DNA of 9,041 nt from an uncultured Pseudomonas sp. (GTDB lineage: Bacteria; Pseudomonadota; Gammaproteobacteria; Pseudomonadales; Pseudomonadaceae), in contig CAMPJN010000133.1 of the NCBI GenBank assembly GCA_946886875.1, forward strand, positions 1-9,041, given 5' to 3'. This document shows, one piece after another, positions 1 through 6,473 of this stretch. The notes under the pieces are model-generated. The model had not been told where the DNA came from. It saw only the letters and a program-made list of their open reading frames with translations, and did no database searches. Within the stretch, counting starts at the first letter, position 1; every line of letters begins with the position of its first letter. The position numbers and the translations under genes were made by a program.

Positions 1-179
1 CACGCTGCATCATGACCACCCTCGATCCGCAGACCGGCGAACGCAGCGCCGACCGTGAACCATTGACCACCTTGCAGCACTATCGCGCCCGCGATGGTGA
101 GGTGTATTTCGGCCAGAACCTGATCGCCTGCGGCGAGGGGCAGTTGAGCCTTGGGATGCCGGTCGAGGTGCTGGCGTAA
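1..179 (+). CDS. MOSC-domain (YcbX/mARC-like) protein, C-terminal fragment
   Basis: The reading frame enters from the left edge; its first complete codon is at 3 and it ends with TAA at 177-179, leaving 58 residues. The fragment begins RCIMTTLDPQTGE, followed by a PLTTLQHYR stretch and a VYFGQN motif. This closely resembles the end of MOSC domains in YcbX and in eukaryotic mARC proteins, where the Cys of the RC pair is the molybdenum ligand (codon 6-8 here). Family members bind molybdenum cofactor and reduce N-hydroxylated compounds. The protein stops right after the MOSC domain, so it lacks the C-terminal 2Fe-2S ferredoxin domain that E. coli YcbX carries and would need a separate electron donor (inference). 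The start, the N-terminal beta-barrel domain and the promoter lie outside the window. It converges on slt with a 50-bp gap. Confidence 0.8.
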   Translation, partial: RCIMTTLDPQTGERSADREPLTTLQHYRARDGEVYFGQNLIACGEGQLSLGMPVEVLA

Positions 180-192
180 GCGCTACAACGCT

Positions 193-231
193 CGGTGGTG
201 CCTAGGCGGTGCCACCGATTCGTGGGTTTTT
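193..231 (+). terminator. Possible terminator hairpin between the MOSC gene and slt
   Basis: Positions 193-202 can pair with 208-217 as a 10-bp stem (two G-U pairs) with a 5-nt loop, 13 nt after the MOSC stop codon. A run of five T follows at 227-231. The T run is 9 nt past the stem, farther than in a typical intrinsic terminator, so efficiency is doubtful. The hairpin would also form in leftward slt transcripts just after the slt stop, but no T run follows on that strand. Confidence 0.4.
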
Positions 232-2152
232 ACTGATCGAAGTAGCGCTCGTGCCAGCCCACCAGTGGCTGTGGTGCATTGAGTTTTTCGCCGTAGATCA
301 CCGAATACGACAACACGTTCTGCACGTACTGCCGGGTTTCATCGAACGGGATGTTTTCGATCCATACGTCGTAAGCCAGATGGTCGGCTCCGCGTAGCCA
401 TTGGCGTACGCGCCCCGGACCGGCGTTGTAGGCGGCGGAAGCGAGTACCCGGTTGCCGTTGAACTGACCGTAGATCTGGCTCAAGTAGGCGGCGCCGAGC
501 TGGATATTGACCTCGGGGCGATAGGCCAGCTGTGGCGACGACAGCGGAATACCGAAGCGTTTGGCGGTTTCCTTGGCGGTGGCGGGCATCAGCTGCATCA
601 GGCCCATGGCGCCGACCGTCGACTTGGCGTCGGCCATAAAGGCACTTTCCTGGCGGGTTATGGCGAATACCCAACTGGAATGCAGGCCGCGTTTCTTCGC
701 TTCACGGGTCAGTGGGTCGCGGTGCGCCATCGGGAAGCGCACTTCCAGATCATCCCAGTATTGCGCTTGGCTGATGGTGCGAATCGCCGGGAAGTACCAT
801 TCCATCTCGTAGGCCAGGCGCGCCTGGGCGACCATCTCATCGCGGCTGAACAGGCGGGTGACGTGATACCACTCGCGGCGTCCGTCGGCAATCTGGCCGC
901 GGGCATGGAATTCCAGGGCGCGGCGAATGCCGGCGGCGTTGCGCACCTTTTGCATGGTTTTCGCCGACAGAACCAAGGGCTGGTTGTTCAGCTGGTAAGG
1001 CGCCTTGACCTGATCGGCCGCCATGAATCCGTAAAAATCGCGCTCCTTGGCCAGTCCCTGGTACAGCAGCTGTGGCTCGGCGCTATTGGGTTGCGCCAGC
1101 TGCAGGCTGCGCGCCTGCCAGTAGCGCCAGCGATTGGTCTTGGCCAGGCTTTCTGGCATCTGCCGGGTCAGCTGGTGCGCCTCGTTCCAGTGTCCGCCAC
1201 GCAGCAGCAGGCGTGCGCGCCATTCGCTGACGGTATCATCGCGCAATTGTGGATCGTATTCGGCCATCACCTTGAGCGCGCGGGCATCGAAACGCTTTGC
1301 CAGGGTCAGGCCGATCTCGCGGGCGATGGCGACTTTCTCCTCACTGGAGAACTTCATCCGCCCCGCGTAGCTGTCGAGCAGGCTCAGGGCTTTTTCCGGG
1401 TCCTGTCGGGCCAGGCGCCGTAGGCCGAGGCTGACGATGTCGGCCATAGCTTGATCGGCGGGGCTGAACCGAGCGGTCTGGGCCAGCAGTTCCGGTTTGC
1501 GTGCCACTTCGAGCAGCAGTTTTCCATGCGTGCCCAGGGTCGGCAGACCTTTGATCAGATAAGTGACCAGACCGTAATTGCGCGCCTCGGCGGCCAGCTT
1601 CGCCCGCTGCCAGCGGCGCTGCTCGGTGAGTTGGCCTTCCGCCGCCCAGCGGTCGAACAGGCGATCGCAGGCGTTGGGTTGGGACTTGCCCACCAGCCAG
1701 AGTTTTTCCGCGGTGGCGAAGCCTTCGGCGGTCAAGCCATGGCTGAGCTGGTATTGCCCGTACAGGCAATCCAGTTCGGTGAAGTTCAGCGTCGGATCGT
1801 AGTGGTTGATAAAGGTTTTCCATTCGCCGCGTTCGGCCAGCCAGCGCAACCAACGCAACTTCATCCAGCTGGCCTGCGGCAGATCGCCGTGCTCGGCGAG
1901 GAATTTCTCGATTTCGTCGTTGCTCGCCCATTTCAGACGGGCGGTCAGCTCGTCGTAGGCCAGGTAGGGCTCGAGCGGATAGTCGCGCAGGGCATCGGCA
2001 TAGCGTTTGTACGGGCCGCTATCGCCTTTTGCCAGTGCTGCCTTGGCCTGGTCGTAGTACTGGCGCTGTTGGCTCAGAGTGGCTGCGTGCGCCGTGGATA
2101 AGGTGGCGAGACAGAGGAACAGGGGGAGCAGCTTGTACAGACGAACGCGCAT
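230..2152 (-). CDS. slt: Soluble lytic murein transglycosylase (Slt70 family)
   Basis: The product is 640 aa, the usual length for Slt70. It cleaves the MurNAc-GlcNAc bond of peptidoglycan in the periplasm and makes 1,6-anhydro-muropeptides during wall turnover. Residues 1-23 form a Sec signal peptide (RVR positive start, hydrophobic core, likely cut after AHA). Residues about 30-450 are the alpha-helical superhelix (U and L domains). The C-terminal catalytic domain has the three hallmark motifs: RQESAF with catalytic Glu502, GAMGLMQLMPAT, and AYNAGPGRV. No key residue is missing. The ATG is preceded by GGAAG four bases upstream, and the signal peptide directly after it supports this start. 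The gene is divergent from uup and converges on the MOSC gene. The 5' leader could form a small hairpin (2180-2185 with 2195-2200). In Pseudomonas, Slt-type enzymes feed muropeptides to AmpG/AmpR signalling; that is family knowledge, not visible here. Confidence 0.95.
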   Translation of the reverse strand: MRVRLYKLLPLFLCLATLSTAHAATLSQQRQYYDQAKAALAKGDSGPYKRYADALRDYPLEPYLAYDELTARLKWASNDEIEKFLAEHGDLPQASWMKLRWLRWLAERGEWKTFINHYDPTLNFTELDCLYGQYQLSHGLTAEGFATAEKLWLVGKSQPNACDRLFDRWAAEGQLTEQRRWQRAKLAAEARNYGLVTYLIKGLPTLGTHGKLLLEVARKPELLAQTARFSPADQAMADIVSLGLRRLARQDPEKALSLLDSYAGRMKFSSEEKVAIAREIGLTLAKRFDARALKVMAEYDPQLRDDTVSEWRARLLLRGGHWNEAHQLTRQMPESLAKTNRWRYWQARSLQLAQPNSAEPQLLYQGLAKERDFYGFMAADQVKAPYQLNNQPLVLSAKTMQKVRNAAGIRRALEFHARGQIADGRREWYHVTRLFSRDEMVAQARLAYEMEWYFPAIRTISQAQYWDDLEVRFPMAHRDPLTREAKKRGLHSSWVFAITRQESAFMADAKSTVGAMGLMQLMPATAKETAKRFGIPLSSPQLAYRPEVNIQLGAAYLSQIYGQFNGNRVLASAAYNAGPGRVRQWLRGADHLAYDVWIENIPFDETRQYVQNVLSYSVIYGEKLNAPQPLVGWHERYFDQ

Positions 2153-2234
2153 GACACTTCCGGGTTAGAACATGAGATGAGCGCCGTCGTTGCAGGCGCT
2201 GGATGCGTCTAGCTTAGCCTTTTGTCAGGGTGTC

Positions 2235-2264
2235 ATGAAAGTTAAAGGCCGACTGGCGGGTCAA
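2235..2264 (-). promoter_or_regulatory. Candidate sigma-70 promoter for slt
   Basis: On the minus strand, TTGACC (2264-2259, five of six to the -35 consensus) lies 18 nt before TTTCAT (2240-2235, four of six to the -10 consensus). It would start transcription near 2228 and give a leader of about 75 nt. It is a match by eye only; the -35 overlaps one arm of the inverted repeat at 2254-2280. Confidence 0.3.
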
Positions 2265-2280
2265 CGAAAAATGCCCGCCA
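2254..2280. repeat. Inverted repeat in the slt-uup divergent region
   Basis: TGGCGGG at 2254-2260 is perfectly repeated in inverse as CCCGCCA at 2274-2280, with a 13-nt A-rich spacer. It sits between the candidate slt promoter and the candidate uup -10, so it could be an operator acting on both genes. No T run follows it on either strand, so it is not a terminator. I do not recognise it as a site for a named regulator. Confidence 0.4.
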
Positions 2281-2299
2281 AGGTCGACCCTATCTCGGT

Positions 2300-2305
2300 T
2301 AGAAT
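2300..2305 (+). promoter_or_regulatory. Candidate -10 element for uup
   Basis: TAGAAT matches the sigma-70 -10 consensus in five of six bases. No good -35 lies 16-18 nt upstream. Transcription from here would begin near 2312 and leave a long leader of about 140 nt before the uup start at 2454. Confidence 0.35.
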
Positions 2306-2306
2306 G

Positions 2307-2345
2307 CGCGCCCAGTTTTTGCCGTCGCCTTGTGGCGCGGGCAAA
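2307..2345 (+). promoter_or_regulatory. Mutually exclusive hairpins in the uup leader
   Basis: Two structures compete. One pairs CGCGCC (2307-2312) with GGCGCG (2334-2339). The other pairs TTTGCC (2318-2323) with GGCAAA (2340-2345) and, inside it, CGCC (2326-2329) with GGCG (2334-2337) around a TTGT loop. Both use 2334-2337, so only one can form at a time. The second is followed by TTTT at 2350-2353, a weak terminator-like pattern. If transcription starts near 2312, only the second is fully inside the RNA. A regulatory role is inference. Confidence 0.3.
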
Positions 2346-2443
2346 TCAGTTTTCGCGGTGATTCACGCCGGAAACGTCAGGCATTAAACCCATTCAGTGG
2401 ATTTTCCAGACGTCTTTGGTCGTTCGTATCCCGCCGTATTATC

Positions 2444-2447
2444 GAGG
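2444..2447 (+). promoter_or_regulatory. Ribosome binding site that sets the uup start
   Basis: GAGG lies six bases before the ATG at 2454. The in-frame upstream GTG at 2397 has no purine-rich stretch before it, and the 19 residues it would add do not resemble the family N-terminus. The 2454 start is therefore preferred. Confidence 0.7.
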
Positions 2448-2453
2448 CGTGCC

Positions 2454-4379
2454 ATGACCCTGCTCAAGTTCACCGATGTTTCCCTGGCCTACGGCGCCAT
2501 GCCGCTGCTGGATAAGGTGTCCTGGCAGATCGCGCGCGGCGAGCGGGTGTGCATCATCGGCCGTAACGGCACCGGTAAGTCGAGCATGATGAAACTGGTC
2601 AAGGGCGATCAGAAGCCCGACGACGGTTCGGTATGGCGCGCGCCGGGGCTGAAGATTGGTGAATTGCCGCAGGAACTGCCGCTGGCCGACGAGCGGACCG
2701 TGTTCGATGTGGTCGCCGAAGGCCTGGATGGGGTCGGTGCGTTGCTTGCCGAATACCATCACCTGAGCCAGAACATCCACAACGAGGCCGATCTGGACAA
2801 GCTCATGCACGTCCAGCAGGACCTCGAAGCCCGCGATGGCTGGCGCTTGCAGCAACTGGTCGACAGCACCCTGAGCCGCTTGCAGCTGCCCGCCGACAAG
2901 ACCCTGGCCGAATTGTCCGGTGGCTGGCGTCGCCGCGTGCTGTTGGCTCAGGCATTGGTCTGCGAGCCGGATCTGCTGCTGCTCGACGAACCGACCAACC
3001 ACCTGGATATCGGCGCCATCGCCTGGCTGGAAGAGGCCCTGAGCGCCTTCCAGGGCGCGGTGTTGTTCATCACCCACGACCGTTCCTTCCTGCAGAACCT
3101 GGCCACGCGCATTCTCGAATTGGATCGCGGCGGCCTGATCGATTGGAACGGCGACTACGCCAGCTTCCTGGTGCACAAGGAAGCCACCCTGGCCGCCGAA
3201 GAAACCGCCAATGCCTTGTTCGACAAGCGCCTGGCCCAGGAGGAAGTGTGGATTCGTCAGGGCATCAAGGCGCGCCGCACCCGTAACGAGGGCCGTGTAC
3301 GCGCCCTGAAAGCCCTGCGCGTCGAGCGTAGCGAGCGGCGCGAGCGCACCGGCAAGGCCAATATCCAGCTGGAAACCGCGGACAAGTCCGGCAAGCAGGT
3401 GATGGTGCTGGAAAATGTCAGCTTCGCTCACCCGGAAGGCCCGACGCTGATCAAGGATTTTTCCATGGTCCTGCAGCGCGGCGACCGTATCGGTCTGCTC
3501 GGCGCCAACGGCACCGGCAAAACCACGCTGCTTAAGTTGATGCTCGGCGGCTTGCAGCCGACCAGCGGCACGGTGGCGGAAGGTACGCGCATCGACGTGG
3601 CCTATTTCGACCAGTTGCGCCATCAGCTCGACCTGGAAAAAACCGTGATCGATAACGTCGCCGAAGGTCGCGATTTCATCGAGATCGATGGGCAAAGCCG
3701 GCATGTCTTGAGTTACCTCGGCGATTTCCTGTTCAGTCCGCAACGGGCGCGCACCCCGGTCAAGGCCCTGTCCGGCGGCGAGCGCGCACGCCTGCTGTTG
3801 GCCAAGTTGTTCAGCAAGCCAGCCAACCTGCTGGTGCTGGATGAGCCGACCAACGATCTTGATGTGGAAACCTTGGAGCTGTTGGAGGAGGTGCTGCTAA
3901 CCTTCCCTGGCACCGTGCTGATGGTCAGTCACGATCGGGCCTTCCTCGACAACGTAGTGACCAGCACCCTGGTGTTCGAGGGCGAAGGCTTGGTTCGTGA
4001 GTTCGTTGGCGGTTATCAGGATTGGTTGCGTCAGGGCGGCTCGCCGCGCTTGCTCGGCGTTGGCGAAAGCAAAGCCGGTAAAGCCGAGCTAGCCTCAGCT
4101 GTGGTGCCTCAGGTTGCTGCGACGCCAACAGAGGTGGTTGCTGCCGCTGCTCCCGCGGCGAAGAAGAAGCTCAGCTACAAGCTGCAGCGCGAATTGGAAG
4201 CGATGCCAGGGCAGATCGATGCAGTGGAAACGCAGATAGCCGCGTTGCAGGCGCAAATTGGCGACCCTGCGTTCTATCAGCAGTCCGCAGAGAAAACCGC
4301 CGAAGTATTGGCCCGTTTGCAGAGGCTACAGCAGGAATTGGATCAGTTGGTCGAGCGTTGGGCTGAACTGGAAGGCTAG
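2454..4379 (+). CDS. uup: ABC-F family ATPase Uup
   Basis: From the ATG at 2454 the product is 641 aa with two ATP-binding cassettes and no membrane segment, the ABC-F plan. Cassette 1 has Walker A GRNGTGKS (36-43), signature LSGGW (154-158) and Walker B ending in D178-E179 followed by PTNHLD. Cassette 2 has GANGTGKT (350-357), LSGGE (439-443) and D463-E464 followed by PTNDLD. Both catalytic Glu are present. The linker holds a basic stretch with EEVWIRQGIKARRTRNEGR, nearly identical to E. coli Uup. The last 70 residues (from about 570, KKKLSYKLQRELE) are the Uup-type coiled-coil domain, which separates it from EttA, YheS and YbiT. E. coli Uup is cytosolic, acts on ribosomes or their assembly, and its loss raises precise transposon excision; the tail binds DNA. 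It is not a transporter, although such genes are often labelled so. An Ala/Val-rich linker (about 540-568) precedes the tail. Confidence 0.95.
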   Translation: MTLLKFTDVSLAYGAMPLLDKVSWQIARGERVCIIGRNGTGKSSMMKLVKGDQKPDDGSVWRAPGLKIGELPQELPLADERTVFDVVAEGLDGVGALLAEYHHLSQNIHNEADLDKLMHVQQDLEARDGWRLQQLVDSTLSRLQLPADKTLAELSGGWRRRVLLAQALVCEPDLLLLDEPTNHLDIGAIAWLEEALSAFQGAVLFITHDRSFLQNLATRILELDRGGLIDWNGDYASFLVHKEATLAAEETANALFDKRLAQEEVWIRQGIKARRTRNEGRVRALKALRVERSERRERTGKANIQLETADKSGKQVMVLENVSFAHPEGPTLIKDFSMVLQRGDRIGLLGANGTGKTTLLKLMLGGLQPTSGTVAEGTRIDVAYFDQLRHQLDLEKTVIDNVAEGRDFIEIDGQSRHVLSYLGDFLFSPQRARTPVKALSGGERARLLLAKLFSKPANLLVLDEPTNDLDVETLELLEEVLLTFPGTVLMVSHDRAFLDNVVTSTLVFEGEGLVREFVGGYQDWLRQGGSPRLLGVGESKAGKAELASAVVPQVAATPTEVVAAAAPAAKKKLSYKLQRELEAMPGQIDAVETQIAALQAQIGDPAFYQQSAEKTAEVLARLQRLQQELDQLVERWAELEG

Positions 4380-4415
4380 TGGCCTGCGCCCTTAGTGAGT
4401 CAACTCAGTTCGGGT

Positions 4416-4486
4416 ACCTGGGGGCTGCGGTGGGCAATGCTCGTCAATGGCGAGAAACGGCAACCTCAGGTGTAAAAAATTATAAA
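4416..4486 (+). promoter_or_regulatory. Hairpin and AT-rich -10-like box before the 4518 gene
   Basis: The 138-bp gap after uup contains a long-range pairing, 4416-4423 with 4464-4471 (8 bp, one G-U), enclosing a small CTCG/CGAG stem (4440-4443 with 4451-4454). An AT-rich block follows, with TATAAA at 4481-4486. This hexamer could be a -10 for the next gene (leader about 25 nt), although no good -35 stands 17 nt upstream. The hairpin has no T run after it, so I do not call a uup terminator; read-through from uup is possible. Confidence 0.3.
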
Positions 4487-4517
4487 AACAGCCTCAAGGA
4501 AGTTTGGCGGAGAGTCC

Positions 4518-5204
4518 ATGTCAATCGAATACCGTATTACCCTCGATAGCGACCATGAACTGAGTTACTGCATCGAGCCGAACCGTACTTACGAGCCCAT
4601 TGCGGCCAAAACCGCGCCCAATTGGACGCGGCTGGAATATCAGCAATGCAGCAACTGTCCGCTGAGCAAGGACAATTTCAGTCATTGCCCGGCCGCCGTC
4701 GACCTGTATCGAGTGATCGAGGATTTCCAAGGCCTGCCGGCCTTCAAGAAAGTTGCAGTATGGGTGCGCACGCCCGAGCGCGAATACAGTAAGCAGGTGA
4801 GTCTGGAAGAGGGCCTGCGTGCACTGCTCGGGGTGATAATGGCGACCAGTGCCTGCCCGGTGCTGGGGTCGCTCAAGCCTATGGCGCAGAACCACCTGCC
4901 TTTTGCCAGCAATCAGGAATTCATCCTGCGTGCGGTGTCGTTGTACCTGGCGCGGCAGTATTTCAACTTCCGCGAGGGGCGCCATGCGGATTGGGAACTC
5001 AAGGGCTTGGTGCGTATGTTCCAGCAGTTGCAGTTGGTCAATCAGGCGTTTTGGCAGCGGATTCACGATACCTGTGAAGGCGACTCCAACCTCAAGGCGT
5101 TCCTGACCTTCTTCTCGATGTCATCGAGCATGACCTATTCGATGGAAACCCAGCTGCAGAAGATTCGGCCGCTAGTGATGAGCGCTGGCGAAGGTTTCGA
5201 TTAA
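4518..5204 (+). CDS. Uncharacterised protein with a CX2CX9C cysteine set
   Basis: This is a 228-aa soluble protein that I cannot assign to a characterised family; it may belong to one of the Pfam domains of unknown function common in Pseudomonas. No signal peptide or membrane segment is visible. The N-terminus (1-40) looks like a beta-rich strand pattern (IEYRITLDSDHELSY). Cys44, Cys47 and Cys57 (QQCSNCPLS, then SHCP) form CX2CX9C, and Cys113 (SACP) follows 56 residues later. Four such cysteines could hold zinc or an Fe-S cluster, but this is inference. The C-terminal half (about 95-220) looks alpha-helical, with aromatic- and Gln-rich segments and a Met/Ser-rich end. The ATG has GGAG (4509-4512) five bases upstream, a good start. 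It lies 138 bp after uup in the same direction and ends at a strong terminator, so it may be transcribed alone or with uup. Confidence 0.85.
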   Translation: MSIEYRITLDSDHELSYCIEPNRTYEPIAAKTAPNWTRLEYQQCSNCPLSKDNFSHCPAAVDLYRVIEDFQGLPAFKKVAVWVRTPEREYSKQVSLEEGLRALLGVIMATSACPVLGSLKPMAQNHLPFASNQEFILRAVSLYLARQYFNFREGRHADWELKGLVRMFQQLQLVNQAFWQRIHDTCEGDSNLKAFLTFFSMSSSMTYSMETQLQKIRPLVMSAGEGFD

Positions 5205-5213
5205 TGCTGTGCC

Positions 5214-5256
5214 GCCCGGCGCCGTTTGGTGTCAGACGGCGCGGGCATCAGTTTTT
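5214..5256 (+). terminator. Intrinsic terminator of the 4518-5204 gene
   Basis: A GC-rich stem (5214-5225 with 5236-5246, one bulged G) forms ten bases after the TAA stop. A run of five T follows at 5252-5256, six bases after the stem. The T run lies inside the last codons of the convergent Usp gene (stop at 5248-5250), so the terminator tail and that coding region overlap. In the leftward direction the same hairpin follows the Usp stop but has no T run. Confidence 0.7.
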
Positions 5257-5685
5257 CTTCAAACGCACGGCCAATACATCGCAAGGCGCGCCGTGCAATA
5301 CATCATTGGCGGTAGAGCCCAGCAGCAGCGCCAGGCCGTGACGGCCATGGCTGCCCACCACGATCAGGTCGCAGCCTTGCTCCTCCGCCAGGCGATGGAT
5401 TTCCTGGCGTGGCTGGCCATAGGTGAGATGGCGTTGATCGGCGCCTATATCCGGGTACTTTCCGGAAAAACCGTCCAGGCGCTCGCGGGCTTGATCGAAT
5501 TGCTGCTGTTGCAGCATGGAAAGATCCATGGGGACGTCCCCGCCAAAAGCCATCGCCATGGGTTCGACGACATGTACCACGGACAATTTGGCCTGGCTGC
5601 TGGCGGCCAGGCTTTGCGCCCGATGCATGACCGGATCGCACTCCTCGGTAAGGTCGACAGCGACCAGAATGTGTTTATAGGGCAT
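5248..5685 (-). CDS. Universal stress protein, single UspA domain
   Basis: The 145-aa product is one complete UspA domain. It opens with YKHILVAVDLTEE, where Asp11 is the usual ATP-contacting acid, and ends with DLIVVGSHGRHG...LGSTANDVLHGAPCDVLAV. The nucleotide motif reads G111-x2-G114-x8-G123-S124, one residue shorter than the common G-x2-G-x9-G(S/T). ATP binding is therefore likely but not certain. These cytosolic proteins accumulate in stationary phase, low oxygen and other stresses; Pseudomonas has several paralogs, so I give no symbol. AGGAG (5693-5697) lies seven bases before the ATG, fixing the start. It converges on the 4518-5204 gene, with its 3' end overlapping that gene's terminator, and diverges from the membrane gene at 5773 over 87 bp. 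Confidence 0.93.
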   Translation of the reverse strand: MPYKHILVAVDLTEECDPVMHRAQSLAASSQAKLSVVHVVEPMAMAFGGDVPMDLSMLQQQQFDQARERLDGFSGKYPDIGADQRHLTYGQPRQEIHRLAEEQGCDLIVVGSHGRHGLALLLGSTANDVLHGAPCDVLAVRLKKN

Positions 5686-5720
5686 GGGGTGACTCCTTTT
5701 AAGGATGGTCGATGTGATTG

Positions 5721-5726
5721 ATTATG
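5721..5726 (-). promoter_or_regulatory. Candidate -10 element for the Usp gene
   Basis: On the minus strand this reads CATAAT, five of six to the -10 consensus, placing the transcript start near 5714 and a leader of roughly 30 nt. The -35 region 17-18 nt upstream is poor, which could mean activator dependence. An adjacent TTGAT at 5718-5722 (plus strand) is only half of an Anr/FNR-type site; the other half (ATCAA) is absent. Confidence 0.35.
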
Positions 5727-5772
5727 ACTGTACTGCATGCCAGCGACAGCTGTTTGCTTGTGAGATTAGGCT

Positions 5773-6210
5773 ATGAGCCCCTGGATCGTCCTGCTGCTCC
5801 TGGCCTTTGTGCTCAGCCCGCTGTCCTGGTTGGTCCCGTCACGACGCCAGCGCGGGCAGATGGACGTACGCCTGCAAGCACGACGCATGGGCTTGGCAAT
5901 GCAGCTCTCGAGCCAGCAATGGCCGCATTGGTTGAGCCAGAACCCTCCCGGTACCTGCGCGCAATATCACCGGGTGCGTCGCCGCGGTCATGGCGACACC
6001 TGGTGTTATTGGCAGGCCGAGCCGGGCGCCTGGGTCAACCAGTGGCGTGAGCCTTGCCCCGATCAGGAGCTGGCCGCGCAGTTGGCGAGTCTGCCTGTCG
6101 ATGTTTATAAAGTTGAGGCTTCGGCGCAGATGATCGCTTTGTATTGGGGGGAGCGTGCCCAGGCCGATGCACTGCAGCGCATCGCCGACTTCCTGATGGC
6201 GCGAGCTTGA
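5773..6210 (+). CDS. Small membrane-anchored protein of unknown function
   Basis: The product is 145 aa. Residues about 3-22 (WIVLLLLAFVLSPLSWLV) form one hydrophobic segment, followed by the basic run RRQR. The positive charge after the segment suggests an N-out anchor with the remaining 120 residues in the cytosol (positive-inside rule, inference). The soluble part is rich in Arg, Trp and Gln, with WPHW, YHRVRRRGHGD and WCYWQAEPGAWVNQW; it has Cys at three places (TCAQ, WCYW, EPCP). I do not recognise the family. An N-terminal anchor with a short soluble tail could lead to a YajC label, but no YajC motif is visible. This ATG is the only start: an in-frame TGA lies at 5761-5763. The Shine-Dalgarno match is weak. 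The gene diverges from Usp and is followed by a 721-bp gap, so it is probably a single-gene unit. Confidence 0.82.
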   Translation: MSPWIVLLLLAFVLSPLSWLVPSRRQRGQMDVRLQARRMGLAMQLSSQQWPHWLSQNPPGTCAQYHRVRRRGHGDTWCYWQAEPGAWVNQWREPCPDQELAAQLASLPVDVYKVEASAQMIALYWGERAQADALQRIADFLMARA

Positions 6211-6254
6211 ACCGCGCCGATACGAGCAGGAGCGGTCGTATCGACGGGCATCGC

Positions 6255-6288
6255 GCAAACAAAGAAAACCCAGCGCAAGCGCTGGGTT
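6255..6288 (-). terminator. Perfect hairpin terminator, stronger leftward
   Basis: AACCCAGCGC (6267-6276) and GCGCTGGGTT (6279-6288) are perfect inverse copies separated by two bases, so a 9-bp stem with a 4-nt loop forms. On the minus strand it is followed at once by TTTTCTTTGTTTG, a good uridine tract. On the plus strand only TTGATT follows. It lies 56 bp after the 5773-6210 gene, so it may also stop that transcript as a bidirectional terminator. No minus-strand gene is visible to its right. Confidence 0.65.
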
Positions 6289-6449
6289 GATTGCAAAGGC
6301 CAGGCAGGCCGGAAAGCAGGGTTCGAGAGTGCTACTGGGCGTGCGATAAACACAGTTGCTGTCGGTGTCGACCGCTGGCTGCGCGCTTGACTGTGGTTTG
6401 GTGTGTCAACGGCAGTACCCGCACTAGGTAACTGAAAGATACGCCATTT

Positions 6450-6473
6450 CCGTTGCATCCATTAGCGGTTTTT
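6450..6473 (+). terminator. Weak terminator-like hairpin with T5
   Basis: CCGTTG (6450-6455) can pair with TAGCGG (6463-6468), six pairs of which two are G-U, around a 7-nt loop. TTTTT follows directly at 6469-6473. The layout is right for a rightward intrinsic terminator but the stem is weak, so this may be chance. Confidence 0.25.

Noticed and set aside
2397..2453. GTG-initiated 19-residue N-terminal extension of Uup
   Set aside because: There is no ribosome binding site before the GTG, whereas GAGG sits six bases before the ATG at 2454 and the family N-terminus begins there.
2439..3743. Long minus-strand open frame opposite uup (434 codons)
   Set aside because: Antisense shadow of a clearly conserved gene, with low-complexity Gln/Ala/Gly-rich translation.
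5715..5735. Anr/FNR box near the Usp promoter
   Set aside because: Only the TTGAT half-site is present; the expected ATCAA half at N4 spacing is missing.
6310..6345. GGTTCGAGA resembling a tRNA T-loop
   Set aside because: The flanking bases do not form a T stem, and no acceptor, D or anticodon arms are found.
6105..6458. Minus-strand 117-residue frame running through the terminator hairpin
   Set aside because: It crosses a perfect terminator and overlaps the 5773-6210 gene; its composition looks like antisense of GC-rich coding DNA.
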